A model generated the notes under the pieces. That model saw only the letters and a list, made by a program, of their open reading frames with translations. It did no database searches and was not told the DNA's origin. A stretch of 64,000 bases of DNA from Phaeosphaeria sp. MPI-PUGE-AT-0046c (taxonomy: Eukaryota; Ascomycota; Dothideomycetes; Pleosporales; Phaeosphaeriaceae): NCBI GenBank assembly GCA_020747045.1, contig JAGTJN010000013.1, forward strand, positions 806,001-870,000, written 5' to 3'. This document shows positions 33,230 through 45,553 of this stretch, in pieces. The first letter of the stretch is position 1. The number at the start of each line of letters is the position of its first letter. The position numbers and the translations under genes are program-made.

Positions 33230-34223
33230 ACAGGTCTAGCGCTACCCCTCTTCTTCGGGGCATAGATAAACTTTGCTATCAACGGATGGGTAAATCGGTA
33301 GGCATTCTCCGGGTCCCATTTGGCCTTCAACGTCCTCAGACGTGGCAAGTTCTCGGCTGAGTACAAGGTTGCTCGATCGTCGTCACCATGACCATATGAA
33401 ATACAGATCTGGGGTTGGACAAATCCGCTGGCAGCAGTAAATTTGCGGCGAGCAGACCGTGCGAACGCGTTGATTTCCCGATCCAGAATGCCGGTGCTAT
33501 TCACGTAGGAAAAGACAAGTAGTCTAGGCATGTGAAGGTGTGGTCAGCTTTGAAGCAAGGCGAAGTCGTCTCTCGCGTCATGCAACTTACAGATGAGCCG
33601 TATTAGCTCGCCATGGGTACGCCGCACTATTGGTCGGGACGGCTTGGACCGCAAGAATTCGGTGGAGTAAGAAGTCCCGCTCAATTCCTCGGGCTTGGAA
33701 GACAGAAATTGATCAAGATTCTTATAGAATGTTTGAAAGGTGGAGATATCAAACTGTTTGACTGCGCCACCATAAACGTTGTGAATAGAGTTGGTTGGGC
33801 ATGGAGTGTCGGGGGGTTTCCAGCCCGAAGAAGGAGACCGAATTGACGTTGGACCAAGGGACCATGGTCAGATTTGAATGAACCGGTGTAGAGTCGAGAA
33901 GTGAACGGAGATAATCCTTGCCTTCTTCTTGGGGTGTGGCATAGACTGCGTTGACGATAATGCACGACGGTTCGGCATGCGGGTCATCAGCTCGCCGACG
34001 TCCAAGAGGGGAAAATAGGTCTGAATAATGAAAACTCACCCCACCGAGATCCAAAGAGTAGGATACGTAGACCATCGTTGGGTGAACTTCGATGGGGGAC
34101 CGACAACGTGCCTGAGGATAGATTCAAGGCCTGAAGGTCCGAGGTTAAGGATCCATAGGCATACTGGCTGCATACCACTGCCACTATGAACCCAACGACA
34201 GGCATGAACGGATAAACCATCAC
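33230..34223 (-). pseudogene. BBE-type FAD oxidoreductase pseudogene lacking its FAD-binding half
   Basis: Reading from 34223 downwards, a signal-peptide start (MMVYPFMPVVGFIVAVVC) and a short N-terminal piece are followed directly by the second half of the enzyme. That half reads IIVNAVYATPQEEGKDYL, VPWSNVNSVSFFGLE, then in other frames VYGGAVKQFDISTF, TSYSTEFL and AVQAVPTNSAAYPWR. A normal-looking intron follows, then the BBE C-terminus FTAASGFVQPQICISYGHGDD and AENLPRLRTLKAKWDP. The PCMH/FAD-binding region of about 250 residues is absent, and at least three frame changes are needed. It is dead by internal deletion plus frameshifts. An intact enzyme of the same superfamily is at 38654-40366. 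Confidence 0.6.
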
Positions 34224-36140
34224 GAATGATGGTGAAATAAATATCCTAAAGGAAAGGTTTCGGTCAACCGTAGAAACGGGAACAGATCAACAATGTTACA
34301 TCAACATCGTGTTCATTCGGATGGTGTTCAATGGGCTATTAAGAAGGGAAAGATCGTGGCCGCCCCCGCTTACTCTCCCCCGAAGCAATATATATCATGG
34401 TAGCATGGTAGATGGTACGACCCAATGGCGCAATCAATGGTGGCTGTCCATGCCGCTTCTTGGAAGCATCAACCAGTCGGGAAGATACACGTTATCGCGG
34501 GTGACGAACAATAACCCAAACAGGCGAAAATCCAGGTCCGGCCTTGTCGAGGCATTGGGGATGTATGAATGCATGTCAAGGGTATCTCGGCGCAAATTCG
34601 CCACTTCGCAACAACATACTTGAAAACTCTATTGTTGTGTTACAGGAGGGGTCTTGTAAGACGTGGGCATGGTAGGGGGTAGCAGTAGAAGTAGTAGATT
34701 GGAAAAGACCGATCCTTGCTCTTCAACTAGCAGATTGCTATCTGTAGGCCCATCAGTCGCCTTCCTGGTTCCGTGGCACTGGCTCCTTGTATGCTGAACC
34801 TCAGATCTGTCGGACTTCCAGGTAGCTGAAGATAAAATGTAAAGTTAACGACGACGAAAGCGATCTCAGACAGTGACTGAATGCACATAGGTATGATACT
34901 GATAATGGTTCGGCGAAGGGTGGACTTGCGGAATCGCGCAGCGTACGGAACACCTCCAGTCTTTCTCTTTTAGTGCTTCAATCGTGACCTGAACTAGCGA
35001 AAGCCGCTGTTCACCACAATCGCCTGTGTACTCAAGCCCGTATATACTGGCCAACACCTTCTCATTTCCCCCCTTCGAGACAAGCCACCAGGGCGGTCTT
35101 GAATATGTAAGCAAAGTGCATATACCAAAGGTAACAGTACTTGATTTGGTATCCATGGCCAGATAGGGTTGACATGCTTGCAAAGTCCCATTGCGAGAAA
35201 ATGATGGCACGTCTCAACACTGCCGGTGCAGTTGATGATGACAAATACCACGAGTGGTCAGATGCATCAGCAGTGATCTGATTTGGTTTGCGGATTCTCA
35301 GTACATGGCTGGAACCGATAAGCTGTCCCGGCTGGATGGTCCGTCATATAACCCGAAGTTAATGGACAGGGGAGCGCCGATATACAACGTATTGAACGAG
35401 GACAACGGAACGCCAGCCTTGACAACATATCAGCGCATTATTATCATTCCGATAAATGTGTTTGATCTTACCTAAGTTGAATGAACGTAAATCCTGTCTA
35501 TCAGGCCTGTGCAAGCCAAAGCTAAAACCAGATAGTGGCGATGAGAAATGGGAACCTTAATATGCCTTCACTGTCGACCCACACGGGAAATGCTGTGTGA
35601 CATATGCAGTAAGAAGGTCTGTGGATTGGAGAGAAGGCTTTTTCTACGCTTAAGAGCCACATCTGTACAGTGTGCTTCCTAATATAGCTCTTACTAGTGC
35701 TTACAATCCATGGCATTGCTCCCTTAAATCGCACACAATGCCAAGAATAAGTCGTGATACTTGCTATACAGTAGCCAGATGAGGCTCGAGAAAGTGAATT
35801 ACAGATCAATGTACGAACTTTGAGGGCTGATAGCCACGTTGCATTGCCTTTTTCAACTTCTGTAAATAAGAGTTCATCAACCCTGAGAATATTCGCGCCA
35901 TCCTGTTTACGAAAGTCTGTACTCATGTATCTTGACCGACGTTCGAGAAGTATTGACGTATGATAGGGCGCTTGTTTGGGAAGAGGCAAGACATACCCTA
36001 GTATCTGGAAGAGTTTGATGCGAAACTCCATCTTGACTAGCATGTTGCTCCATCTTCAATCGTGGTAGAACCACATCTTGAAAGATTGACACGTAGTTTA
36101 TCCGACGGCTTAGTATGGCACCAGAATCGCTAGCACCTGT
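34224..36140. other. Intergenic region without recognised gene
   Basis: Short open frames on both strands, none recognised. Ordinary composition. Confidence 0.35.
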
Positions 36141-36462
36141 TTCCCCATGTGAGTAGAGAGCCAAGGCGCTTGCAGGCACTTCACATGAGGGGTTATCCAA
36201 GTATAAGTTCGCGAACTTGCGGTCGACCGACTACAATATCACTGACAGACATGCGCAAAAGCTTGCCGAAGATCTCTCCAGTAGTAAGAAGCATGACATG
36301 GTGCATAAACTAAATCGCCTCAAGATCGATGCCGTTTCCGACATCTTTCACGGCACGTCGACTTCTACGCTCGGCTTGAATGACCAAAGCCTCCCAGATC
36401 CCATCCAAAAGCAAAAAGACCTAAACACCTGGCGACTGGCATTTGGATCAGTACTTTCTTGA
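36141..36462 (+). pseudogene. Unassigned open frame, possible exon or gene remnant
   Basis: A stretch of about 100 codons without stop encodes a hydrophilic sequence (RHAQKLAEDLSSSKKHDMVHKL and onwards to the stop at 36460-36462). No family is recognised, and no convincing start or splice partner was found. It may be the last exon of a decayed gene or chance. Confidence 0.2.
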
Positions 36463-37327
36463 CTTCACTGCGGTTGGAAAGCTGGCCTGCGCCACACAGC
36501 AAATGACTTGTGAGTGAGTGAGTTCAGGTTGCTGTTCACCAGTTTGATGCTAGGTTGTCAAGAGGACTCAAAGTACGACGAGGTTGTAGGCCAATATTGA
36601 ATGATATTTTAAGAAATTATACAGCTATATTGTTGAGTCCATGGCAGGAAGTGAGTGCGCATAGAACACCATGACTGTTTGGACAATTCATAATGTCAAC
36701 TGAGTATGCGGCGTAGTCAATGGTGAGATGTTGCGTCAGCTGCTAGCTTCAATGGGTTCAGTGCGTCTAGAGAGGTACAGCACTCGACGATTGCAAGATC
36801 ACACGAAGCTATCATAGACGAAGAAGAAGAAAGATACAAACCTTGGATGGTACACAATCGCATCGGGAGGGGTACGGCGAGGAACGGGTGACGGGGGCAT
36901 CGAGGGGGTCTCGCGTTGCATCGAAAGGGGTATGTGGAGTAATGTTCGGGGTTCTACGGATCGGGTAGAATACAGGCAGGAGAAGTCAACCGTGTCGGAC
37001 CGATCGATGGGAGACAGGAAACAAATCGCATCGAGAAGGAATCGCCGAGACCGATGGTCAAAAGAGAGCTTCGAACCGAGAGGACCGGCTGCTGATAGAT
37101 TAATCCATGGCGAGACTGAGCATAAAAGCCAGCCGCCATGCGAAAAGAAAATATAACCCATGTGCTTTTACTTGTACTTCTCAAGCACCAATACTTGGCC
37201 AAGTTTTTGAAGACACCGAAATCGCAACCATCGACCACGCACAGAGCGGAGCGCCAGCTCAGTTCTACTCAGCGACATCGAGGTCCTCATGTGCTGCTGG
37301 GGGAGGGGGCGATTCGTCTGTTGTTGA
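36463..37327. other. 3' flank of the SR-protein gene, no gene recognised
   Basis: Nothing supported on either strand; part of it will be the 3' UTR of the minus-strand SR-protein gene. Confidence 0.3.
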
Positions 37328-38317
37328 TTAGAGGTTGTAGTGATAGGATGGGAGGGCGTGCTCACTCTTCCGGACCTCGGCTGGGGCATCAGCCTCGCGG
37401 TCACGGTCGCGCCTCTCGTCACGTTCGCGGTCACCACGGTCGTCATCACGATCGCGCACGTCCTTCATCTCGCGGTCGCCATTGGGGCTCCTGGACCTGT
37501 CACGATCGCGGCGCTCGTAGTCGCGCTCACGACGGTCGTCCTTGCGGGGCGAGAAAGCTTCACGCTCGCGACGGGGAGAGGTGCTGCGGCGACGGGGAGA
37601 GCGCTCACGGGCTCCTCCACGCTCGCTGCGGTCACCGCGGTCGCCTCGCTCACCACGCTCGCCACGGGGGCGATCACGGCCTGAGTCGAAGCGCCATGAT
37701 GCCGAGGGGGGTGTTCGTGCCCACTGCACCTACTTTGTTAGAACACGTCAGGCTCGTCATATGGCGCAGTTGGACGCACCTCGATCTTCAGCAAGTCGTC
37801 GCGGCCGATGCGCTTGTTGTGCATCTCGTGGTAGGCATCGTCGGCATCGCGACGGCTCTCGTACTCGACGAAAGCAAACCTGTGCGGTTAGCTCTTGCCG
37901 GTTGCGGCTGCCTTGGGCAGATACTCACAGTCTGCTGGAAGCTGAGCGCGGCGCGGGGATGTCGCAGCGGACGAGGCGACCATAGCTTGAAGCTTGTCAG
38001 AGATGGCTGTACGATGAGGCGGTCGTGCAGGACGGGCGCGGGAGGGGGTGGGTGAGGCAGGGAGGACGCTGAACGCGCGCACGCGACGGGCTGGAGAGTG
38101 CCATGCGGCCACGCGAGTGGAGCTGCCCCAGCAGCAGCTTGCCAAAGGGGGTATACGCGGCGACAGAGGGAGATGACGGTGAAGGGGAGGACGGCGGTCG
38201 ACGCGGGCAAGGCGAGGCTCAGGAAACGTACCGTTCGAATTCGTAGGCGAGGTCGCGCGCGCGGGTGCCGTGGCCGAAGCCTGTGACGTAGAGGGTGGTG
38301 CCGCCTCCGCGAGACAT
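37328..38317 (-). CDS. SR-type splicing factor: one RRM plus Arg/Ser/Asp-rich tail
   Basis: Exons 38317-38232, 37985-37929, 37879-37780 and 37729-37328 join in frame to 214 residues. The first intron is long for this locus (246 bp); the others are about 50 bp. The RRM covers about residues 5-80: RNP2 LYVTGF, then EFERYGRLVRCDIPAP, RNP1 LFAFVEYE, and a final NKRIGRDDLLKIEVQWAR. The tail is rich in RD, RE, RS and ERRDRD repeats, including RRRSTSPRRERE, the phosphorylated RS-type domain. It resembles S. pombe Srp1 and metazoan SRSF2-class proteins, which bind exonic enhancers and help spliceosome assembly in the nucleus. It appears complete; ends and junctions all fit. Confidence 0.9.
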
Positions 38318-38653
38318 GTTGCGCTGATGTTCGGCTGGTCTTTGTGGTGCGGTACTACACGACTTGCAGCTGAGACAAGTCGGTTGGTTGGTCGGCGTGG
38401 TGGATGTCGATGTCGAGATGTAGAAGACGAGAATGCGGAAGGAATGTCGCAAAGGCGGTAATGGCACTAGTGCGAATGCGGGAAGGCGCGAACTTGGCAA
38501 GACGCCGTCACCAGCATATAACGGAGCATCAGGGCGTCCACACGACTACTGCTTGAGAGAACAGGGACAAGACCATAGTGGCCCCTCTAAATAGCATCAG
38601 ATCAACCCATTATATTACTATCAAACATCTTGAGAGCCGCTCCCCCTCCATTC
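38318..38653. other. Intergenic region between two minus-strand genes
   Basis: Promoter of the SR-protein gene on the left and 3' flank of the FAD oxidoreductase on the right. Nothing else seen. Confidence 0.35.
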
Positions 38654-40366
38654 TCACGCAGGGAATGGCCCATACGGAGCGCCCTCGAGCTTGAAGTACC
38701 CGGGCTGCAACTTCTGGAACACGGCAGCAGGGTCATACACGCCCGCAATATGCTTCAATCGCTGCTTGCCTGCCCCATAACTGGCAACCACGTCCTGCCA
38801 CGGCGACGCGTAGTTCATATAAATAAAATCGTTTGCTAGGCCCCTGCTCAGTGCTTCGGCCTGCAAACGCTCGTACAAGGCGTTGCTGAACGAGTACATG
38901 CGGTCGCTATCGGCTGCGTCCGTCCACATGATGGCAAGATTGCAGATGTAAATGGGCCCCTTGGATGGGTCGAGGCCGAGAGCGTTGCCGCCGTTCTTCT
39001 GCATGGCTTGCATGGCTGGGACGGTGATGGCCTGGAACGACAGGACAGGCAGGATGCCCGCAGCATCGGAAACGGCGTGGAGCATCTCGAAGAATGTCTC
39101 AATGCTCCATTTCATAAAGTCCCGGTCGAGCTTGAAGGTGCGGTCCCAGTATGTTTCAAAGATACCGTCAGGCGCACCTGCACCCAGATTGCGCGTCAAG
39201 GTCGTGAGGTTGGTGACGGCGGTCAAGTCTTGTGCAGCTGGGATGGCCTTCCAATCGTCAAAGATCGCAGGCCATGGGGTCGGGTCTGAGTACTCGATCT
39301 CAGCGGCAGCGATCTTGTTTCCAGCTTGAAGCGCAAACGACACGATCTGAGCCTGCTTGGTGTCTTGTGCAGCATTCCTAGCAATTTTAGCATACGCCGT
39401 GTAGACTGCATCCCACTCGGACTCGAGGTAAACACGAGGACCACCCCACATGTCCACTTGAGCGAATGTCCTCATGTTGAATTTGGTGACCACCCCAAAA
39501 TTGTTGCCACCGCCTCGGAGAGCCCAGTAGAGGTCAGGGAATTTGTTTACACTGGCAGTGACAATGATGCCAGAAGCTGTCACGACTTCATACGACTCGA
39601 CGTTGTCACAAGCCCAACCATACTTGTTAGCAAAGTGCGATATACCGCCACCGAGTGTCAGACCTGAGACACCGACTGTTGAGACCTAGGGGATGTTAGT
39701 ACATCGATTCTATCATGCACATACTCGATCTGATCAAGAACGACTTACGCGACCACCAATGACAGCGAGACCATATCGTTCGAGTTTCTCGTACACCGCC
39801 AACCATCGAACGCCGGGTCCAATCGCCACTGTCTCCTGATCAGAAGAGAGCGTAATATCGCTGAACTTTTCGAGCGAAATCGTGATGCCGCCTTCGATGC
39901 TTGAGCCACCAGCAAAAGCAGCGTGGCCGCCACCCTTGACAGCAAATGGGCACTGCGTCAGACGGGAAAGCAGCACAGCTGTTGACACTTGGACAGGAGT
40001 CGACGGTTTGAAGACACAGAAGGGATTCACTTGAGCTTGCTGAGCTGCCCAGTATGCGTTGGTGAACGTGTCGTATAGTGAGCTGCCTGCCGATAGGGCA
40101 CTGTCATCTCCAAAGATAAGCTTTAGGGTATTGCACTACAATCAGGTTAGTGGTGAGGCTGCCAGTGTGGGTACGCAACATACGGCAATCGTGCACGCCT
40201 TATTCGACGAGCGTTCCACCAACCCAGCCAATCCCGGAATCGACGCGACATCGACCCCACTGGCAATGAGTGCTTCGGTCACGTTAAAGTCCGCAGGCTC
40301 GAAGTCGCTAGCCAACGCCGTAGCCAATGCAGCGCAAAAGGCTGCAGCGCCTGGGAGCAGTTTCAT
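38654..40366 (-). CDS. Secreted FAD-linked oxidoreductase (PCMH + BBE type)
   Basis: Exons 40366-40184, 40135-39749 and 39685-38654 give 533 residues with phase-0 introns of 48 and 63 bp. A signal peptide covers residues 1-19 (MKLLPGAAAFCAALATALA). ATG 40366 is preferred because longer upstream frames would bury this signal peptide. The PCMH FAD-binding domain shows VKGGGHAAFAGGSS with His132, the residue position used for 8-alpha-histidyl FAD, then VSGLTLGGGISHFANKYGWACDNV with Cys216 at the 6-S-cysteinyl position. Both are kept, so bicovalent FAD is likely. GGGNNFGVVTKF follows, and the BBE tail lies near the C-terminus (FIYMNYASPWQD). Family members oxidise sugars or secondary metabolites; the substrate is unknown. 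It is divergent from the rhodopsin-domain gene at 41689. Confidence 0.92.
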
Positions 40367-41688
40367 TGTTGGTGGAAGATCCTGAGCGGTACCGAGTGCT
40401 TGGGTCTGCAGAAGAACTCCAGGAAGAACACCAAGTATTGTACCTTGCTGCCAATTCGCAAAACAGGGGACTCGGCCCTTTTTAGACGGCAGCGGGGGCA
40501 ACCGCTTGCTTGTCAATACGTGCAGTGCTTCTCGCGTGGGGAATCTTGTCCGGTGCTAGCAACCAGCGGCGAGGCCTGTGTAGCCAGCGTTCACTGAGGT
40601 TTGTAGAGCCCATGATTCATTTCGTGGCGAAATGCCCCGGCAGATGTCACCCAAGCGGGATAGCGGTGCTGCAGAGCGATCCTATGCAATATCGCGTACG
40701 AATGTGCTGGATTGTGACTGGTTGAGCGGGAAGTCGACATCTGGGCAACGCTCAGACGAGTGTTCATGCACTGAGCATGGTCTTGGGGTCCTACAACCAG
40801 CAGCAGTCTTCTCAAAAACATATAGAGACGACAAGGGAGGATGGCCAAGAGGACTTCTGTCCGACCCAGTTGAGCTCTGGGTGTGCTTAAGGAGTGTTTG
40901 AGAGGTAAATACCTCGAGATGTTCGAAGCCCACGAGGGAGCCATTGTGCCACAGTAACTTAACTGTGCCGCTACGCTTGCGCCACCAGCTAGGGTTACAT
41001 TTCCGTCCACTCAACCTCATTTGGCTCCCACGCTTTAGCATTCATGCACCAACCATCCTCAATGTGGGACCAGGGAGCATCCGCATCGGGTACGCGGCTT
41101 CCGCAGTCCACCGCGGCTTGTTCGCGTTCAAATACGCGATATTCACAGCTGGTGCTACGTCCAATGACCTCACAGCAACGCCCCAATTGCAATACCTTTG
41201 GCGTCTTTGCCTGCTCGTTGCGGCCGAGACTGCAAGAACATCGCGCAATAATATCGTCTCGTAAACGAGCACAAGCATATCTCGCGTTACACGACATGTG
41301 ACACCGGCTTGGGGCCGTCGAGGTCCGCAACCATAGGAAGGACTCGATGTGAGTCGAGGTCTCCACCAAAACAAAGCAACGGGTCTTGCCGCAAACAAGA
41401 TCACTCCCGCTGATCTCACAGCCATCTTGTCACGGTCAATCGTCCACATGCATGCAGCTGGTTGCCAGGTTGGTTTTCTGTATTTGTAGGATCCGCACCC
41501 CTGCTGCATTAACCTGTCAGCCGGGGAGGTTCGTTGCCCACAAAACATCCTGATTGCGGAAGGATCATCTTCTCTATCTTTACACTGCACACCGTCAACC
41601 TGTTTGGTGGGGCTCCTTGGCCCGGTGTGTTGGATATGTACCACGTTCTTCCACACCTTGTTTCGACTTCACGCACCCACAGTCCACC
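40367..41688. other. Divergent promoter region, no gene recognised
   Basis: A 1.3-kb gap between two genes transcribed outward. Open frames of up to about 200 codons exist here but show no motif or splice structure. Confidence 0.35.
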
Positions 41689-42985
41689 ATGGCCGCCGAA
41701 GCCAGCTGGATCTCCGTCAATGACTTGCTCCGGACGGACTACGCCATGTTGGCACTGACCTCGATCATATTTGTTGCACGCATCATCATCCAGGTGTGGC
41801 GGCGAAAAACGATTGAATGGCAGGACGCTTGGCTTTACATTGCATACACAGCCTTTCTCACTATGTGTATTCTTTACACCCACATCACGCCAACCTTCTT
41901 CAAGATCGAGGAGCTCGGGAAAGGCCAAATCCAGTATTGGGACGGCATGCAGTCAGATATAAAACTCACAACCCAAGTCATGTTCACTTCGGGAGTGCTG
42001 TTCTGGACGTGTCTGTGGTGTGTAAAATTCTCGTTACTGGCACTGTACAAGAAGCTTCTGGTCGGACTGTCGGTGGCGTGGGTATACACCTACTGGGGTA
42101 TCGTGGCGTTCTGTGTCTTGGTACGTGGTTTGCTGCGTTGCGAGCTAGCTGTCCGTTCACTCGGACAACTAACGCTATGTAGACCTACATTAGCTGCTTT
42201 GCTACTGGACCCGCTATTGCCTGCGATAATCCCACGGCTCTCTTCAACGAAGGGGCAATGTGCTTTTCATCCAAGGAAGTTCGGCATCAGACAGCTAGCA
42301 TGTACTATGCATTCGCGGTCGATGCTGTGACTAACCTCATGGGTATGTTTGTGAGCCATCACGAGAATTCTTTGCTGATGCAACCGCAGTCATGTTCTTG
42401 CCGCTTCGTCTTGTCATGCCTCTTCAGATGCCTCGCAATCGTAAGATTGGTGTTGGTATACTCTTCTGCTCCGGCTTCGTCTGTATCCTCTTCTCGACCA
42501 TTCGCATTGTGCAAATCACGTCCAGAAACGGCCCCAAGTCTCCTGACCCCAAATGGCTCACTATGTGGACCATTATCGAGTGTTCCACAGGTAGCTTACG
42601 CCCAATCTTCTTTTCTTTGCCCTTGCTGATCTTGCATCTAGCTGTTATTATCGGCTGCTGCCCCATGCTTGCAGCACTCATCCCCAAGACAGAAAACCCT
42701 TCACACCGCGTCTCCTATGATGTGAATGGCTACGTACGCCAATCTGCAAGTCGATCGGGCGGATCTGCGCCAACGGGTTTCAAGCTGGAGAGCGTGAAGA
42801 GCTCGACCAAATCAAGCAAGAAGCAGAATAGTGTGATGCGTTCCAGCGGGACGCGTGCGAGTCATGACGAGGTGCCTTGTTTACCCGGACATAGCGACTC
42901 AGTACAGGAAAATGACATGGTCAGGCACGACGATGAGAGGAGGAACGATCCGAGGAATGTGAGGCAACTCAGGAGGATGCGATAA
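41689..42985 (+). CDS. Rhodopsin-domain integral membrane protein
   Basis: Exons 41689-42120, 42183-42342, 42390-42590 and 42642-42985 give 378 residues. The introns are 47-62 bp; the last one is in frame. Seven hydrophobic segments are visible. Family marks in order: YAMLALTSIIFVARIIIQVWRR, QDAWLYIAYTAF, SGVLFWTCLWCVKFSLLALYKKL (the conserved KxSLLxxYKRL-type loop), WGIVAFCVLTYISCF, CDNP, YYAFAVDAVTNLMVMFLPLRLVMPLQMPRNRKIGVGILF and WTIIECSTAVIIGCCPMLAAL. The cytoplasmic tail is Ser/Lys-rich with RRNDPRNVRQLRRMR at the end. It belongs to the same fungal family as the gene at 1-1110. The ligand or function is unknown. It is intact. Confidence 0.9.
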
Positions 42986-43565
42986 CGGTAAAGAAGAACA
43001 ATAGACGGCAACGTATTCATACTAGTACTGCAGAGCCTGATGGTGAAGTATCATGATGTCCGATTTTTGGAACTTTCGAGTGCTCCAATCTGGAAGCAGC
43101 CGTTGCATACCGTGACAGTTCCCTTCAGGTGTAAGAGACTACTTCAAAGTGCACCTGAAGAGAGGCTTATAAGCTACGCAGTGTGAGAGACATCGATCCG
43201 ATCACTCAACTAATGCAGCTTTGAGAGAGTTTGACGTGTCTTCACTCCCAGGCTGACAAATGTCTCGCCACGAGCCCTAGTCTAAAATCGCTGTGCAAAC
43301 ACTGGTCACGTGCGTGTCGGCAAATTCTCGGGCGGCTCTTTGGGGCGTTAGCTTGCTGGGGCTATCTTCAACCTTCGCAATACTTGCAACCACATCAACA
43401 TCCGCCCACGCGTAACGAACCCCAACCTTACCTTCAATCTCCTTCAGATCAGCCGTGACAAATAGCACGCGACTAGGAGCGCGACATCCGCGAATTCTTC
43501 TTCCCTATCACCCTTAACATTCTCGAGTCTTCGGCGCATCTTCTCATCCACGCCCCCTTCACGTC
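42986..43565. other. Intergenic region, promoter of NAB2 gene
   Basis: No coding signal recognised. Pyrimidine-rich stretches precede the ATG at 43566, as is common at housekeeping promoters in these fungi. Confidence 0.35.
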
Positions 43566-45189
43566 ATGTCAGACTTCTCTGCCGATTCGCCCTTCGCAGC
43601 GCAGCTGCAGCAGGTCGTACAGCCGAAGCTCGCAGACTTTGGATGGACGACTGGCGGCGATGACACGACGCTGTTTGAATACATCCTTCTCATGCTGGCG
43701 AACGACAAGAACGAGACACAGGTGGCGCAAGAGCTCTCGAGCGATCTACTTGACCTAGGACCCGAGAATACCGAGACACAGCAGTTTGCGCAGTGGTTAT
43801 TCCAGCAGATTGAAGTTCTGAGGCGACAAATAGCTGGCGGGAATACAGAGGCCGTGCCCGCAAACGACGAGCAGATGAACAGCGCGCTTGACGATGGGTC
43901 TGCTATGGTGCAAGATACTGATATGGAAGGCGCAGATTCGGCGCAAGGTACCATGTAAGTTGTTCTCCTTCATCTCGGCTTGCATCCAACAGCAGTAGTA
44001 GCTAACACGACGCAGCCCTACGGGACCAAAAGCCATGCGCAACGGCGGCGGCGCACAATCAACGCGTCCAGCACGTGGCGGTCGCATGCTGAACCAGCTC
44101 AACAAGTCGATGAATCGAAATGACGACCCCTTACATCGCGTTCGCGGCACAGGTGGTGGCATTGGGCGGATAAATTCACATGGTGGTGGCGCACCAAAGG
44201 GCCCCCGAGGACAGAACATTGGCCGTGGCATCGAGGCCATGGCTAACGGCCGTGGAATGGGCAATGCCAACATGGGCATGAACAATATGAACATGGGCGG
44301 CATGCCAGGGATGCCGGGGATGCCTCCGATGGGCAACCAGAACGCAATGGGCGGCATGCTCAGCCCGCAACAGCAGATGGCGCTCATGCAGATGTACGAG
44401 CAGCAGGCGCAGATGATGCAGCAGATCTTCACCGGCGCCACTCCCCAGACTGGTTTTGTCAACCCCAACTTCTCCCACAACAACCGCGGTGGACCAAAAA
44501 AGTCGCTGCAGTCCCGCATGGACCGACCACAACGCGGCGGCATGCATCCTTCTGCCAAGTTCACCAAGAAGGAGGGCCAGGATGAGACGATGGGTGATGA
44601 TGCAGCAGCAACAAACGGTGAAAGCATGGAGGTCGAGACAAGCCGCCCTGACCAGTCATCGACCATGTGCAAATTCAATCTGAGATGTTCCAATCCAGAT
44701 TGCGCCTATGTGCATCAGTCACCTGCAGCACCGCCTGGCACGCCCGTCGACATGAGCGACACGTGCGATTTCGGCGCCGCCTGCAAGAACAAGAAGTGCG
44801 TTGGCAAGCACCCATCTCCGGCACAGCGGCAAAAGTTCCAGTCAGAGCAAGAGTGCGCATTCTGGCCCAACTGCCGCGATCCTGAGAACTGTCCGTACAA
44901 ACACCCGACAGAGCGACCATGCCGCAATGGTGGCGACTGCAGCGTCCAGGATTGCCCATACTACCACACAACGATCAAGTGCAAGTTCAATCCGTGCCTG
45001 AACCCCCGCTGCACGTTCAAACACGATGCAGGGCAGAAGAAGAACACGACCAACAAGTGGGTGGCGCCCAAGGAGGGTGAAGAGAAGCCGCATGTCAGTG
45101 AGAGGAAGTTTGTGGACGAGGACATGCCAGAGGAACAGGTGCTCCCTGGACAGACATCCATGAACGAGAGTGTGGATGTGCAGTCATAG
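43566..45189 (+). CDS. NAB2: Nuclear poly(A)-RNA-binding protein NAB2 (ZC3H14-like)
   Basis: Exons 43566-43954 and 44016-45189 (61-bp intron, CTAAC branch site) give 520 residues. An N-terminal PWI-like helical domain covers about residues 1-95 (LFEYILLMLAND.. QQFAQWLFQQIEVL). A Gly/Arg-rich RGG-type region follows, then a Met/Gly/Asn/Gln-rich low-complexity stretch. Five tandem CCCH zinc fingers lie near the C-terminus: CKFNLRCSNPDCAYVH, CDFGAACKNKKCVGKH, CAFWPNCRDPENCPYKH, CRNGGDCSVQDCPYYH and CKFNPCLNPRCTFKH. This order is that of yeast Nab2, which binds poly(A) tails, limits their length and licenses mRNA export. All fingers keep their ligands, so it should be functional. Confidence 0.93.
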
Positions 45190-45553
45190 ACTGGCTGGCT
45201 TGGGCCGACTGCAGAGAGATATGATACCAATGGCGAGACGGAGGGGTGGTGCATAGGACAGGCATGGTCTGGAGCATATGTACAATAGTTGGTTAGCCCA
45301 GCGGGCATTTTTATGAAAGATGGACTGTTTGTCTTTTGCGGCCTCGAAGCTGCTTCTCATTATTAGACAACAAGTTTCCATGCGCACCTTTGCGATTATG
45401 ATGATGATGAAGTAAACTTCTTAGACTAGGGCAACAGCGTGCGGCTAATACCTATGTATGAGCTCATCGTTAGAGCTAGGGTCCGAGCGGGCAGACATGG
45501 GGAGCCAAAACTTATCCAAAAGGTGTCCGTATCACGCTCTCTAACAACCGGCA
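45190..45553. other. Intergenic region between NAB2 and HEM14
   Basis: 3' UTR of NAB2 and promoter of HEM14. No other feature recognised. Confidence 0.35.

Noticed and set aside
37138..38055. 305-codon plus-strand open frame, Arg/His-rich
   Set aside because: It is antisense to the SR-protein gene and arises from its Arg/Asp-rich repeat codons; no motif of its own.
41042..41656. 204-codon minus-strand open frame between the FAD oxidoreductase and the rhodopsin-domain gene
   Set aside because: No recognisable motif, biased and unusual composition, and it lies in a divergent promoter region.
43797..44693. 298-codon minus-strand open frame, Pro/Met/Cys-rich
   Set aside because: Antisense shadow of the Gly/Met-rich part of NAB2, which has clear zinc fingers and an intron on the plus strand.
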